Positions 28,012 to 36,059 of a stretch of 64,000 nucleotides of DNA are shown here, one piece after another; position 1 is the stretch's first letter, and every line of letters begins with the position of its first letter. The stretch is from Pelagibius sp028280305. Lineage in GTDB: Bacteria; Pseudomonadota; Alphaproteobacteria; Kiloniellales; Kiloniellaceae. The notes under the pieces are model-generated. The model ran no database searches, was not told the origin of the DNA, and saw only the letters and a program-made list of their open reading frames with translations. The translations under genes and the position numbers were made by a program. The stretch lies in assembly GCF_965233615.1 (NCBI RefSeq), contig NZ_OZ247495.1. One strand, 5' to 3'.

Positions 28012-28398
28012 CTAAATAAACAGATCATAAGACTCATACTCGGTGATGTTTGTGTAGAAGACAGTCACTTCTTGGTCCGGCCCTATATCTTCTAACGCGA
28101 TTAACGAGGCCCAAAGACCAACCGAGTCGTCGGTCCAGGACACCTCCGCGTTGGGCTTTTCCGCGTGATTGCATAGAGAGGAGAGCCCGAAAGCCAGGAG
28201 GCAGTCATATTGCCCTTTACGGGCGTAGCTGCCTGGATCGGCGAAGTAGTAGGTAAAGACATCGGTCTGATCGATAAGATGGCGCTCTTCCGAAGGCATG
28301 CGTGCCGCCGGCGCCCTTTCTATCAGTGTTCCCGCTGCGATTGCCTGATTTGCAAGGATACCCCGGCCTTTTCCCGGAATTGTCGCGACTTTCAGCAT
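28012..28398 (-). CDS. SET-domain protein
   Basis: 128 residues, essentially one SET fold. The N-terminal strand has the GRGILA motif (PGKGRGILANQAIAAGTLIE), and the centre has SSLCNHAEKPNAEV, the asparagine-histidine-x-x-x-proline-asparagine knot of SET methyltransferases. The C-terminal strand reads EVTVFYTNITEY, where a tyrosine closes the active site. Such small bacterial SET proteins may methylate lysines in an unknown target using S-adenosylmethionine. An ATG nine bases upstream is an alternative start. The third base of its upstream region is G-rich, giving a usable ribosome-binding site. The gene stands alone. Confidence 0.82.
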   Translation of the reverse strand: MLKVATIPGKGRGILANQAIAAGTLIERAPAARMPSEERHLIDQTDVFTYYFADPGSYARKGQYDCLLAFGLSSLCNHAEKPNAEVSWTDDSVGLWASLIALEDIGPDQEVTVFYTNITEYESYDLFI

Positions 28399-28528
28399 AG
28401 TCCCCATCCCCCGATGCCCAGCTTTCCCATGGTTGCATGACCGGAGCACAATGCAAACAACTGTCGCAGGGTGCGCTCTGCGGCAGCCCGGCCGGCGGCA
28501 AGCGGTGATGCGGCTTGCAGCCCCTGGT

Positions 28529-28544
28529 GAGCCTGATTAGGCTC
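28529..28544 (+). other. Small hairpin in the leader of the beta-hydroxyacid dehydrogenase gene
   Basis: GAGCCT-GATT-AGGCTC forms a perfect six-base-pair stem in the 217-base gap between the SET gene and the next gene. No T run follows, and no known riboswitch class is apparent. Confidence 0.35.
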
Positions 28545-28615
28545 CCGCCCGTCGGGTCGGGAAAGAGGCGCGGCCACAGTCAGTTCAATTCGAAAAAAAG
28601 AGGCGAGACGAAGAG

Positions 28616-29485
28616 ATGACCAAGGTTGCCTTCATCGGGCTTGGCGTCATGGGATTTCCCATGGCCGGGCACCTGGCCGCGGCAGGCCATGACGTGACGG
28701 TCTACAACAGGACCGCAGCCAAGGCGCAGGACTGGGTTTCCAAGCATGGCGGCACGGCCGCGGCGACCCCGCGTGAGGCCGCAAGCGGGGCGGAGATCGT
28801 CTTCTCCTGTGTCGGCAACGATGATGATCTTCGCAGTGTGATCCTGGGAGATGACGGCGCCTTTGCCGGCATGGGCGAGGGCACGATCCTTGTCGATAAC
28901 ACCACAGCCTCGGCAGAGGTGGCGCGCGAACTCGCGGCCATCGGCGAAGAACGCGGTATCGCTTTCATCGACGCGCCGGTTTCGGGCGGACAAGCGGGGG
29001 CGGAAAACGGCGCCTTGACCGTCATGTGCGGCGGCGAGCAGGCGGCCTTTGACAATGCGAAAGCTGTTATCGACGCCTTTGCCCGGGCGGTGACCCTGAT
29101 GGGGCCGGCCGGGGCCGGCCAATTGACCAAGATGGTCAATCAGATCTGCATCGCCGGACTGTTGCAGGGACTTTCGGAGGGCATGAGTTTCGGCCAGAAA
29201 GCAGGGCTCGACATGGAAAAGGTGATCGACGTGATCGGCAAGGGGGCCGCGCAGTCCTGGCAGATGGATAACCGTGCCTCGACCATGTGCAAGGGCGAGT
29301 TCGACTTCGGTTTTGCGGTCGACTGGATGCGCAAGGATCTCGGCATCTGCCTTGCAGAGGCCAACAACAACGGTGCGCGTCTGCCGATCACCGCTGTGGT
29401 CGACCAGCTCTATGCCCAGGTTCAGGCCCGTGGCGGCCGGCGCTGGGATACCTCCAGCCTGATGCATCTCCTGGCCAACGATTGA
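28616..29485 (+). CDS. NAD(P)-dependent beta-hydroxyacid dehydrogenase (3-hydroxyisobutyrate / tartronate semialdehyde reductase family)
   Basis: 289 residues. The nucleotide-binding motif FIGLGVMGFPMAGHLAAAG is at the N-terminus, the substrate motif DAPVSGGQAGAENGALT near residue 120, and the catalytic lysine in GAGQLTKMVNQI near 171. The enzyme reduces or oxidises a small beta-hydroxyacid such as 3-hydroxyisobutyrate, 2-hydroxy-3-oxopropanoate or succinic-semialdehyde-like compounds; the motif set does not separate these. An AGAGGCGAGACGAAGAG leader provides the ribosome-binding site. It is followed by the DUF2938 gene 55 bases later. Confidence 0.9.
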   Translation: MTKVAFIGLGVMGFPMAGHLAAAGHDVTVYNRTAAKAQDWVSKHGGTAAATPREAASGAEIVFSCVGNDDDLRSVILGDDGAFAGMGEGTILVDNTTASAEVARELAAIGEERGIAFIDAPVSGGQAGAENGALTVMCGGEQAAFDNAKAVIDAFARAVTLMGPAGAGQLTKMVNQICIAGLLQGLSEGMSFGQKAGLDMEKVIDVIGKGAAQSWQMDNRASTMCKGEFDFGFAVDWMRKDLGICLAEANNNGARLPITAVVDQLYAQVQARGGRRWDTSSLMHLLAND

Positions 29486-29540
29486 AGCCACAGACCGTTT
29501 CCGACTCTGGTTGCCGCGGATAAGGGAAAGAGGTCAGTCT

Positions 29541-30038
29541 ATGCCTTTCGACAGTTTCCTGTTGCATGCCGCTATTGCGGGTGTTCTCGCGACCCTGGTC
29601 CTCGACATCTGGCAGCGGCTGCTTTTCGCGGTCTCCGGCATTCCGCCGGCGGATTGGGGTGCGATCGGCCGCTGGTTCGCCTACCTTCCGAAGGGCCGGA
29701 TGATCCACCGTCCCATCGGCGATACCCCGGCAGTGCCCGGTGAGGCGGCCATCGGCTGGACCATGCACTACGTGATCGGGGTGGCCTACGGTGTCGCCTA
29801 TCTGGGCCTGCTGGTTTTTGTGTTGGACAGCCCGGCCAGCCTGCTGAACGGGCTTGTTTTCGGCGCTGTCTCCGTCGTCATTCCCTGGTTCGTGATGCAG
29901 CCGGGTCTTGGCATCGGCGTCATGGGCCGGCTCGCCGCCAACCCCTGGGTGCCGCGCCTCAACGCGTTCTTCAGTCACGTCATTTACGGCGCCGCGCTTT
30001 ACGCCGGTATCCGGCTGGCGAGTCATTTGTCCTTGTGA
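29541..30038 (+). CDS. DUF2938-type inner-membrane protein
   Basis: 165 residues from the ATG after AGAGG. Four to five membrane helices are visible, the first starting at residue 7. The family pattern is recognisable in the first helix with LDIWQRLLF, the following loop DWGAIGRWFAYLPKG and GWTMHYVIGVAYG, and the C-terminal FFSHVIYGAALYAG. Function unknown; members often accompany small metabolic genes. It may be co-transcribed with the dehydrogenase upstream. Confidence 0.8.
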   Translation: MPFDSFLLHAAIAGVLATLVLDIWQRLLFAVSGIPPADWGAIGRWFAYLPKGRMIHRPIGDTPAVPGEAAIGWTMHYVIGVAYGVAYLGLLVFVLDSPASLLNGLVFGAVSVVIPWFVMQPGLGIGVMGRLAANPWVPRLNAFFSHVIYGAALYAGIRLASHLSL

Positions 30039-30088
30039 GAGAAGAGGGCGGGACGCGGAAAACCTCCCGCCCTCGGACTCGTGTCGGC

Positions 30089-31717
30089 CTAAACCAGGGT
30101 GCCGAGATTCAGGTCGTTCTGGTCCAGATCGCCGGTAACACTTGTGACCGTTGCAACGACGGTGTCGAAGACGGCGTCGCCGGTGGTGTCGACCGAGATC
30201 ACCGCATCCTGACCGGTGCCGGTCTGCTGCACATCGACCCGGGCGCTGCGGTCCACATCCGCAACACCAAGGCTGTCGAGCAAACCGTCCAGGTCGACGA
30301 GATCCGCGCCCGTCGCATCGAAGCCGTCGATCAGATCGCCGGCATCGAGGATGTCGTTGTAGACGAAGACGTCATTGCCGGTGCCGCCGTGCATGGTATC
30401 GGCTCCCGCGAGGTTGACGGCCAAGGCATCGCCTGAGATGAGGTCAGCGCCGGTGCCGCCGAAGATGGTATCGTCGCCGCCATAAGTCACGTCAGCCAAG
30501 CCGCCCAGGGAGAGGGAGTCTCCGGCGATTTTGTCGTTTCCGCCGCCGCCGTAGATCAGATCAGCACCGGCGTGCAGGGAGCCTGCCGTGGTGGTTGAAA
30601 TTGCCGTCCCGCCATTTTGAGCCAAAGCGTCGCCAGCAACAAGGTCGTTGCCGTCTCCACTGTCGATCGTATCGCTTCCGGCGCTGGCTTGGCCGGCCAA
30701 GGCTGCGTCGCTGTTCGCGGTCGCCGTTCCGCCATTCCGGACGAGCACATCGCCGCTGATGGTGTCGTTGTTGCTGCCCGCGGTGATGCTGTCGTTTCCG
30801 GCATGGCTGCCCGCAAGGGCAGTATGGTTGGCCGTCGCGCTGGAGCTCGAATTGCCGGATGCGAGTGCATCGCCGGCGATGAGGCCCATTCCACCATTGC
30901 CGGTGATGATATCGCTGCCGGCGGAACCACCGTCTCTCGCATCGCTGAACATGAAGGCCACCGCGACACCCCCGTCGCTGATGGCCAGGCTGTCGCCCGC
31001 GAGGGTATCGGCGGCCCCGTCTCCGGATAGGGTATCATTGCCAGAAGCGCCTTCAACCGCGGTATGTCCGGCAATCGCTTCTGTGAACCCGAAACTTATG
31101 GCGAAGGCGTCGCCCGCGATACTGTCGGAACCATCGATACCACGCAGACTGTCGTTGCCGGCTTCGGCAGTATTGCCGAAAGCCGAGTTTTCAACGGTTA
31201 CCTGTGCCGAGAAAGTGCCAATGGCCAGGGCCTCGCCGGCGATTGCGTCATCGCCGGGACCGCCGCCAATGGTATCGTTGCCCGCAATGGCATTCACGGC
31301 GGTGTTGGTGCTTCTCGCCTCTGACGTACCATCGGCGGCAAAGCTCAGCGTTTCGCCCGCCAGAGTGTCGGCGCCGCTGCCACCGAGAATCGAATCGTTA
31401 CCTTCCATGGCTCCGGCGGCCGCGCTGTTGAGATGGGACGCATTCACCGGACCGCTGTGCGAGGCGAAGAGGATTTCACCGGAAATGAGATCGTCGCCGG
31501 CCCCACCGGAAAGATGATCGTTGGCGCCCCGGCCTTCGATCAGGTCGTCGCCGGCCCCGCCATTGATGGTGTTGTCGGTGTCGTCTCCGGAAATGATCGG
31601 CCCCAGCATCGCCAGGGCGGGGACAGCAACACCTCCAAGCGTGCCCAAGCTGTCAGAAATACCTTTGGTGTTTTGGTCGTCGGAGGAAATGAGAGATGGA
31701 ACGTTCTCTTGTGTCAT
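30089..31717 (-). CDS. RTX-like repeat protein, probable type I secretion substrate
   Basis: 542 residues from the ATG after a GAGGAG site. After a short N-terminal segment, two to three ordinary calcium-binding nonapeptides (GGAGDD) appear. They are followed by about ten units of roughly 41 residues, each with a half RTX motif (GNDTIxGGxGxD), then xIAGDALA and some 20 variable Ala/Ser/Gly-rich residues. The C-terminus (GGTGNDVFVYND, then FDATGADLVDLDGLLDSLGV) is the type I secretion target domain. Cysteine is absent. It is presumably exported by an ABC/MFP/TolC machine encoded elsewhere. The function could be adhesion or surface coating; no enzymatic domain is visible. Confidence 0.85.
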   Translation of the reverse strand: MTQENVPSLISSDDQNTKGISDSLGTLGGVAVPALAMLGPIISGDDTDNTINGGAGDDLIEGRGANDHLSGGAGDDLISGEILFASHSGPVNASHLNSAAAGAMEGNDSILGGSGADTLAGETLSFAADGTSEARSTNTAVNAIAGNDTIGGGPGDDAIAGEALAIGTFSAQVTVENSAFGNTAEAGNDSLRGIDGSDSIAGDAFAISFGFTEAIAGHTAVEGASGNDTLSGDGAADTLAGDSLAISDGGVAVAFMFSDARDGGSAGSDIITGNGGMGLIAGDALASGNSSSSATANHTALAGSHAGNDSITAGSNNDTISGDVLVRNGGTATANSDAALAGQASAGSDTIDSGDGNDLVAGDALAQNGGTAISTTTAGSLHAGADLIYGGGGNDKIAGDSLSLGGLADVTYGGDDTIFGGTGADLISGDALAVNLAGADTMHGGTGNDVFVYNDILDAGDLIDGFDATGADLVDLDGLLDSLGVADVDRSARVDVQQTGTGQDAVISVDTTGDAVFDTVVATVTSVTGDLDQNDLNLGTLV

Positions 31718-31983
31718 GGCTGAACTCCTCGCAGACTTGGTTGAACAGCGAAGAAGCATTGCACGCAATTAAAAGTGGAATCAACTCATGGACGATGATC
31801 ATGATATGAATCTTGTTAAAGTTTAGCGATATGCATTCATATTGATTAAGCATCTGGTTTATATTGTTTATTTTCATGCCAACGAGGGCTTGTTTGCGCT
31901 TACCGAAACGATTTCTTTGAAACCAGCAGGCACTTAGGCCCGTTTTGCTTTCGTTGATAAACCGATGGTTGCTGCTTGGCTTG
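31718..31983 (-). promoter_or_regulatory. AT-rich intergenic region upstream of the RTX-like gene
   Basis: This 266-base gap is far richer in A and T than its surroundings, with several TTAA and ATAT tracts and an inverted ATGATCATGAT motif at about 31794. It should contain the promoter of the RTX-like gene, and H-NS-like or MucR-type silencers often bind such tracts. It also contains the downstream end of mazG. No gene is seen in it. Confidence 0.5.
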
Positions 31984-32829
31984 CTAACCGGAGGCTGAAG
32001 TCTGTTTCACGGCCTGCCAGAGATCCTCGAGGGCCTCCAGGCTTTGGTTCTCGGGTTTTTGACCCTTATCGTGGAGCTTGGCTTCCACGCCGCGAAACCT
32101 CCGTTCGAACTTCGCGTTGCTGCGACGCAGGGCTGCCTCCGGGTCGACACCCAGATGACGGGACAGATTGACCGCTGCGAAGAGCAGATCGCCAACTTCA
32201 TCCTCTAGTTTGTCCGGATCGCCACCTTCGTCGATTACCTCCCGGATCTCACCGACTTCCTCTTCGATTTTCTCGAAAACCGGCGCCACCGTGGGCCAGT
32301 CGAAGCCGACCCGTGCCGCCCTTTTTTGCAGTTTCTCCGCCCGCAGCAAGGCGGGCAGGGCGGCCGTAACCCCGTCGAGAGCCGAAGCGGTTTCACCGTT
32401 CCCCCTTGCCGCAGCCTTGGCAGCGCGCTCCCGCGCTTTCTGGTCTTCCCAGGTGACCTTTACCTCATCGGGCGTGTCGGCCCTGTGGTCGCCGAAAACA
32501 TGGGGATGCCGGCTGACCATTTTGTCGCTTATGGCTTCTGCGACATCGGCGAAGCTGAAATGCCCGTCTTCCTCTGCCATGCGGGCATGGAAAACCACCT
32601 GCAGCAGCAGATCGCCGAGTTCGTCCTTCAGAGCCTGCATGTCGCCCTGCTCGATGGCATCGGCAACCTCATAGGCTTCTTCAATAGTATAGGGCGCGAT
32701 GGTGGCGAAGCTCTGCTTAACATCCCAGGGGCAGCCGCTCTGTGGGTCGCGCAGGCGGGCCATGATCGACAGCAGACGGTCGATCGTCGGCGTTTCGGGG
32801 GACTGGGAGAGGGGCGTGTGATCGGTCAT
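31984..32829 (-). CDS. mazG: Nucleoside triphosphate pyrophosphohydrolase MazG
   Basis: 281 residues from the internal ATG at MTDHTPLSQ. The tandem MazG architecture is intact. The first unit has CPWDVKQSFATIAPYTIEE, with EEAYEVADAI and DELGDLLLQVVFHAR. The second has the EEEVGEIREVID and DEVGDLLFAAVNLSRH metal-binding helices. It hydrolyses (d)NTPs, including damaged ones, to monophosphate and pyrophosphate, and in E. coli also influences (p)ppGpp. It is transcribed alone; in many Alphaproteobacteria it lies beside hflX, but not here. Confidence 0.96.
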   Translation of the reverse strand: MTDHTPLSQSPETPTIDRLLSIMARLRDPQSGCPWDVKQSFATIAPYTIEEAYEVADAIEQGDMQALKDELGDLLLQVVFHARMAEEDGHFSFADVAEAISDKMVSRHPHVFGDHRADTPDEVKVTWEDQKARERAAKAAARGNGETASALDGVTAALPALLRAEKLQKRAARVGFDWPTVAPVFEKIEEEVGEIREVIDEGGDPDKLEDEVGDLLFAAVNLSRHLGVDPEAALRRSNAKFERRFRGVEAKLHDKGQKPENQSLEALEDLWQAVKQTSASG

Positions 32830-32921
32830 GGCGGAAAGATTAACCAAAGCGGGCCGGGACAACCAGAGGCGAGAGAGAATGATTAAGGAAAGGCAAACAC
32901 TTATTCTGTATCTGTGTCTCC

Positions 32922-33485
32922 ATGTGGGGCAGTGCAGAACTTTCCGAAGGTGTGCCAGACGACACCTTCTTCAGTCAGAATTCAAGCGCTCTCTATGCTT
33001 ATTGGCATAACCTGGCGCTGCGCCGTGGTGGCGTGCCTTTGCGGGAGGACTTCGACCCGGCCGAAGTCTTGCGCCTGCTGCCGCATATCTTCATCGTCGA
33101 GAAGGAAGTCGATACAGGCCGCTTCCTCTTCCGGCTCTCGGGTACCGCCATCCGCGACATCATGGGCGTAGAGAATACCGGCCGCTACCTGGATGAGCTG
33201 TTGGACGGCGAGGACCTCGCCAACGTCGCGAGCATGTTCGACGAGGTTATGGCCCATGGCACCTGCATGCGATCCATTGAGGGGCTGACCTATAGCGACC
33301 GCAGCTATCTGCGGGTGGAGATCTTGCGGTTGCCTCTGGTTCACGGTGATGGGAGCCAGCGCCTGGTGCTGGGCTGCCTGTCGCGGATAGAGAATGACTG
33401 CCGACCGAACCAGGTGCCGGGTCAGGTGAAAGACAAAAGCCTCATTCAGATCGACAACGACGTGTTGCCCAGGAAGTCGTTCTGA
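32922..33485 (+). CDS. PAS_5-family protein
   Basis: 187 residues. The body from about residue 28 (YWHNLALRRGGVPLREDFDP, AEVLRLLPHIFIVEKE) is the alphaproteobacterial PAS_5 domain. The later strands (RFLFRLSGTAIRDIMG, GRYLDELL and VEILRLPL) complete it. There is no output domain; the C-terminal 40 residues are polar. Such single-domain proteins are abundant in Rhodospirillales; their ligand and partner are unknown. It is convergent with a secreted CARDB-like gene, and a hairpin with tandem 14-base repeats lies between. Confidence 0.82.
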   Translation: MWGSAELSEGVPDDTFFSQNSSALYAYWHNLALRRGGVPLREDFDPAEVLRLLPHIFIVEKEVDTGRFLFRLSGTAIRDIMGVENTGRYLDELLDGEDLANVASMFDEVMAHGTCMRSIEGLTYSDRSYLRVEILRLPLVHGDGSQRLVLGCLSRIENDCRPNQVPGQVKDKSLIQIDNDVLPRKSF

Positions 33486-33512
33486 GTCTGCCCCGGACAT
33501 CAACAGAGGCTC

Positions 33513-33541
33513 ATCGGGACATAGTGGATCGGGACATAGTG
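33513..33541 (+). repeat. Tandem 14-base direct repeat
   Basis: ATCGGGACATAGTG occurs at 33513-33526 and again at 33528-33541 with one base between. It lies between two convergent genes, just before the hairpin at 33541. It is probably a slippage duplication. Confidence 0.85.
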
Positions 33542-33572
33542 AAACGGCGGTCGGGCTAGCGGCCGCCGTTTC
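33541..33572 (+). terminator. Hairpin between convergent genes, possible bidirectional terminator
   Basis: A perfect 10-bp stem GAAACGGCGG / CCGCCGTTTC with a 12-base loop lies between the stops of the PAS_5 and CARDB-like genes. No clear T run is found on either strand, so its terminator role is tentative. Confidence 0.5.
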
Positions 33573-33596
33573 AGAAAACCTGTCCTGAGCTTTGCT

Positions 33597-34232
33597 TCAG
33601 CCTGCCGGGCCGACACAGAAGTTCGACACGGAGTTGGCTTCGCTCCACTCCTCGACTTCGTCGTGATCGTCCAACGAGATGGAGAACTGGCAGGTCGCAT
33701 TGAAGCCCGGCGTGTAGCAGCCGTTTGGGATGCCCTGAGTGATGAGCACCTGGCCGTTTGCCGGCACGTTGGCGACGATCTTGGCCGGGGCCGCACCGGA
33801 ATTGGGGAAACTGGGCGTCCACTGGAAGGCGCCGCTGTCGCTGCCCCCGGCATTGCGGATCCAGAACTTGATCTGCACCGGTGCGCCGCCCGCGGGGTTC
33901 TTCTTACAGTAACTGTGCTCGGGAAAACCCTGCGGCAATCCGTGCGGATTGTTGTAGAAGGGGATCACTACGAGATTGGCCAACTGGCTGGGCGTGTCAG
34001 GGCCGCTGTCGGGCTGTCCGTCGGGGCCTGGCCGCGGCTTGCTTGACGGCTTGCCCGCGCCTCGGCCCGGCTCACGCGGAGGCTTCGCCGGTTTCATGAT
34101 CTTCAATTGGATCGGCGCCTTTTCGGCCTGGGTGGATCGGGTCTGCGCGGCGCTGTCGTTAGCCGTCGCGCCGGCCATCGTTAGGGCGGCGAAGGCCGCC
34201 ATGGTCAGATAGGAGACAGTGCTCTTGCGCAT
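33597..34232 (-). CDS. Secreted CARDB-like protein 1 (proline-rich linker, cysteine-containing domain)
   Basis: 211 residues with a signal peptide (cleavage near ATANDSAAQ). A proline/glycine/lysine-rich linker occupies about residues 45-82. The C-terminal domain has the CARDB-type immunoglobulin fold pattern: VQIKFWIRNAGGSDSGAF, then ANVPANGQV and DDHDEVEEWSEANSVSNF. The equivalent CARDB motif is the acidic turn with Asn before the last strand. Four cysteines in this domain could form disulphides. It is presumably periplasmic or extracellular and binds an unknown partner. A second protein of the same style is encoded at 35167. Confidence 0.75.
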   Translation of the reverse strand: MRKSTVSYLTMAAFAALTMAGATANDSAAQTRSTQAEKAPIQLKIMKPAKPPREPGRGAGKPSSKPRPGPDGQPDSGPDTPSQLANLVVIPFYNNPHGLPQGFPEHSYCKKNPAGGAPVQIKFWIRNAGGSDSGAFQWTPSFPNSGAAPAKIVANVPANGQVLITQGIPNGCYTPGFNATCQFSISLDDHDEVEEWSEANSVSNFCVGPAG

Positions 34233-34331
34233 TTTTCAGGTCCTCTTTGCCTCGATCCGGCATTCGCCGGAACTGTTGGTCACGCCCGTGTGTCGTCGGT
34301 TGGTTACAATTGGTTCAAAGGGACCTTCGTG

Positions 34332-35009
34332 ATGGAGGGGGAGAGGGCGCTTCAAGCCGTGGTTTTCGATCTCGACGGCACCCTCGTGCACTCGGCGCCG
34401 GACATTCATGCTGCGGCCCGGCGTCTGCTGGAGGAGCGTGGCCATCAGGGGCCGGATCTGGAAACGGTGATCGGTTTTGTGGGGAACGGCGTTCCAAAAC
34501 TGGTGGAGCGCCTGCTCGACTGGACGGCCGAGGAAGCCGACGCCGAAGCCCACAGCGCCGCTACGAAGCGGTTTCAGGAGATCTACAACGCGGCGCCTTC
34601 CGCGCTATCAAGTCTCTATGAGGGTGTAGACGAGGTGCTGGCCGAATTGGCAGCGGCCGGCCTTCGCCTCGGCGTTTGCACCAACAAGCCCGAAGTGCCC
34701 GCCCGTCAGGTTCTGACCGACCTGGGCATAGACGGTTATGTGACGGCTCTTGTGGGCGGCGACAGCCTGGCGCGCCGCAAACCGGACCCTCTACCGCTGC
34801 TGCAAGCGGCGTCAGCTCTCGGCGTATCCCGGGAGGCCCTGGTCTTTGTCGGCGATAGCGAGGTCGATGCGGCAACCGCATCCGCCGCGGGCGTGCCCTT
34901 TGCCCTCTTCACGGAAGGGTATCGTAAAGCGCCCCTGGAGAAGATTCCCCACCAGGTCAGCTTCTCTCACTTCGGGAAGCTGTCATCCCTGCTTGCGGAC
35001 CTGGGTTAG
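34332..35009 (+). CDS. gph: Phosphoglycolate phosphatase (HAD family)
   Basis: 225 residues, the usual Gph size, from the ATG eight bases after AAGGGA; a GTG directly before it is an alternative. Motif I is VVFDLDGTLVHSAPDI. Motif II is the CTNKPE threonine, motif III RRKPDPLPLLQ, and motif IV FVGDSEVDAATA. The cap helices contain the LVERLL segment typical of Gph. It removes phosphate from 2-phosphoglycolate formed in DNA repair or photorespiration. It lies between two secreted CARDB-like genes but on the opposite strand, so it is probably an independent unit. Confidence 0.9.
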   Translation: MEGERALQAVVFDLDGTLVHSAPDIHAAARRLLEERGHQGPDLETVIGFVGNGVPKLVERLLDWTAEEADAEAHSAATKRFQEIYNAAPSALSSLYEGVDEVLAELAAAGLRLGVCTNKPEVPARQVLTDLGIDGYVTALVGGDSLARRKPDPLPLLQAASALGVSREALVFVGDSEVDAATASAAGVPFALFTEGYRKAPLEKIPHQVSFSHFGKLSSLLADLG

Positions 35010-35105
35010 CGGGAGTGCGAAATCGAAGAAGCACTATCCAAGGCTGATAGAGACGCGCAAACAAGTCAGGGCAGGGGGCAAAGCAGACTTGGCCGGAGAG
35101 AAAGT

Positions 35106-35137
35106 CCGCCGGCGACTCGTTTCCGAGCCGCCGGCGG
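35106..35137 (-). terminator. Long hairpin between gph and the second CARDB-like gene
   Basis: A 14-bp stem with one A-C mismatch (CCGCCGGCG-A-CTCG / CGAG-C-CGCCGGCGG) closes on a TTTC loop. On the minus strand it is followed by a pyrimidine-rich ACTTTCTCTCC. It lies between convergent genes and probably serves as terminator for both, although the T runs are weak. Confidence 0.6.
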
Positions 35138-35166
35138 TCACGCGCAGGCTTTGATGGGCTCTAAGC

Positions 35167-35865
35167 TCAGCCGCGCGGTCTCAGACGCCTTTGGGGCTTC
35201 GCCGGTGAGGGATCGCCCTGGCCCGGCGTCGCTTTGAAGCCGCCGTTCGGGTTGATCGCCACGCCGCCGATCTTGCCGTCGCCGTTGCAGTCGATCTTCA
35301 CGTTCACCTTGATGAAGTAGTTGTTGTTCTCGTTGCTCTCCGCGACCTGCTTGTTGGCATCGAAGTTCACTCGAATGGTGTTCATGCCTTCTTTCAGGTC
35401 GACGGTGAACTGATGCCAGTCGATGCCGCTGTAGGCAGCCAGGCCACCGGGCACGTTGTGGGTATGGATCAGTGTGTTGTCCCGGTAAACCTTGGTGACG
35501 AACGCACCGGCGTTGCCCGCGCCTTTATTGTGGGTGCGATAGGCGCCGGGGTGGAAACGGCAGAGGTTCTGCTGCGGCCCGACCTGCGTAGCGTCGGCTT
35601 GGTTGGGGTTGAGCTCTTCGGTCTGGCCCCAGCCGACGGGACCGGACTTCATAATGAAGCCGAGCGTGGTCGGGATGATGTCGGGCAGGGCGTGGGTAAG
35701 GCCGCCGGGGGCCTTGGACTGGGCGGTCTTGAACGCAATGGTCGGCTGGTACTGAACCATGGGGCCGGCTGCGCCGGCGGGCAGGGCCGTCGTCAGCGCG
35801 ACAGCGCCGGCCGCAATGGCGAAAACACCAGCAATGCCGGCGAGCGTATTCTTGGAAGAGCGCAT
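35167..35865 (-). CDS. Secreted CARDB-domain protein 2
   Basis: 232 residues with a signal peptide ending near LPAGAAG. The CARDB signature is clear: a DLKEGMNTIRVNFDANKQV segment, then AESNENNNYF before the last strand. A DCNGDGKIGG loop near residue 195 looks like a calcium-binding dockerin/EF-hand-type loop. The C-terminal tail is proline/arginine-rich. It should be periplasmic or extracellular with a protein- or sugar-binding role. Its relationship to the protein at 33597 is inferred from layout and motif style, not from alignment. Confidence 0.78.
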   Translation of the reverse strand: MRSSKNTLAGIAGVFAIAAGAVALTTALPAGAAGPMVQYQPTIAFKTAQSKAPGGLTHALPDIIPTTLGFIMKSGPVGWGQTEELNPNQADATQVGPQQNLCRFHPGAYRTHNKGAGNAGAFVTKVYRDNTLIHTHNVPGGLAAYSGIDWHQFTVDLKEGMNTIRVNFDANKQVAESNENNNYFIKVNVKIDCNGDGKIGGVAINPNGGFKATPGQGDPSPAKPQRRLRPRG

Positions 35866-36059
35866 CTCAACCTCCTCATAGGGATGACAAGGCGCCAGAA
35901 AGCGCCCGGGTTATGAGGAAGTCGTTTGCCGGCCCCGAAAGGTTCAAAGGCTGATCAGGCGGGCCGTTAACCAGGGTGTGGCGGCAGTGCGAAGAGGGCG
36001 GTTAAGCCGCCCCTCAGAGGATTGCTGCCATGTTAATGGTTGAGGAAGGCGAGGCGCGG

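Noticed and set aside
28440..28615. Possible riboswitch in the leader of the beta-hydroxyacid dehydrogenase
   Set aside because: Only one small hairpin is visible. I could not match glycine, SAM or cobalamin riboswitch cores.
30648..31517. Plus-strand frame opposite the RTX-like gene, periodic Ser/Pro/Ala-rich
   Set aside because: Its periodicity is the antisense image of the RTX repeats. No start signal or domain is seen.
30089..31717. Regular DNA repeats in this region as a possible CRISPR-like array
   Set aside because: The periodicity is at the protein level (about 123 bases per unit), the DNA of the units is not identical, and the frame is uninterrupted.
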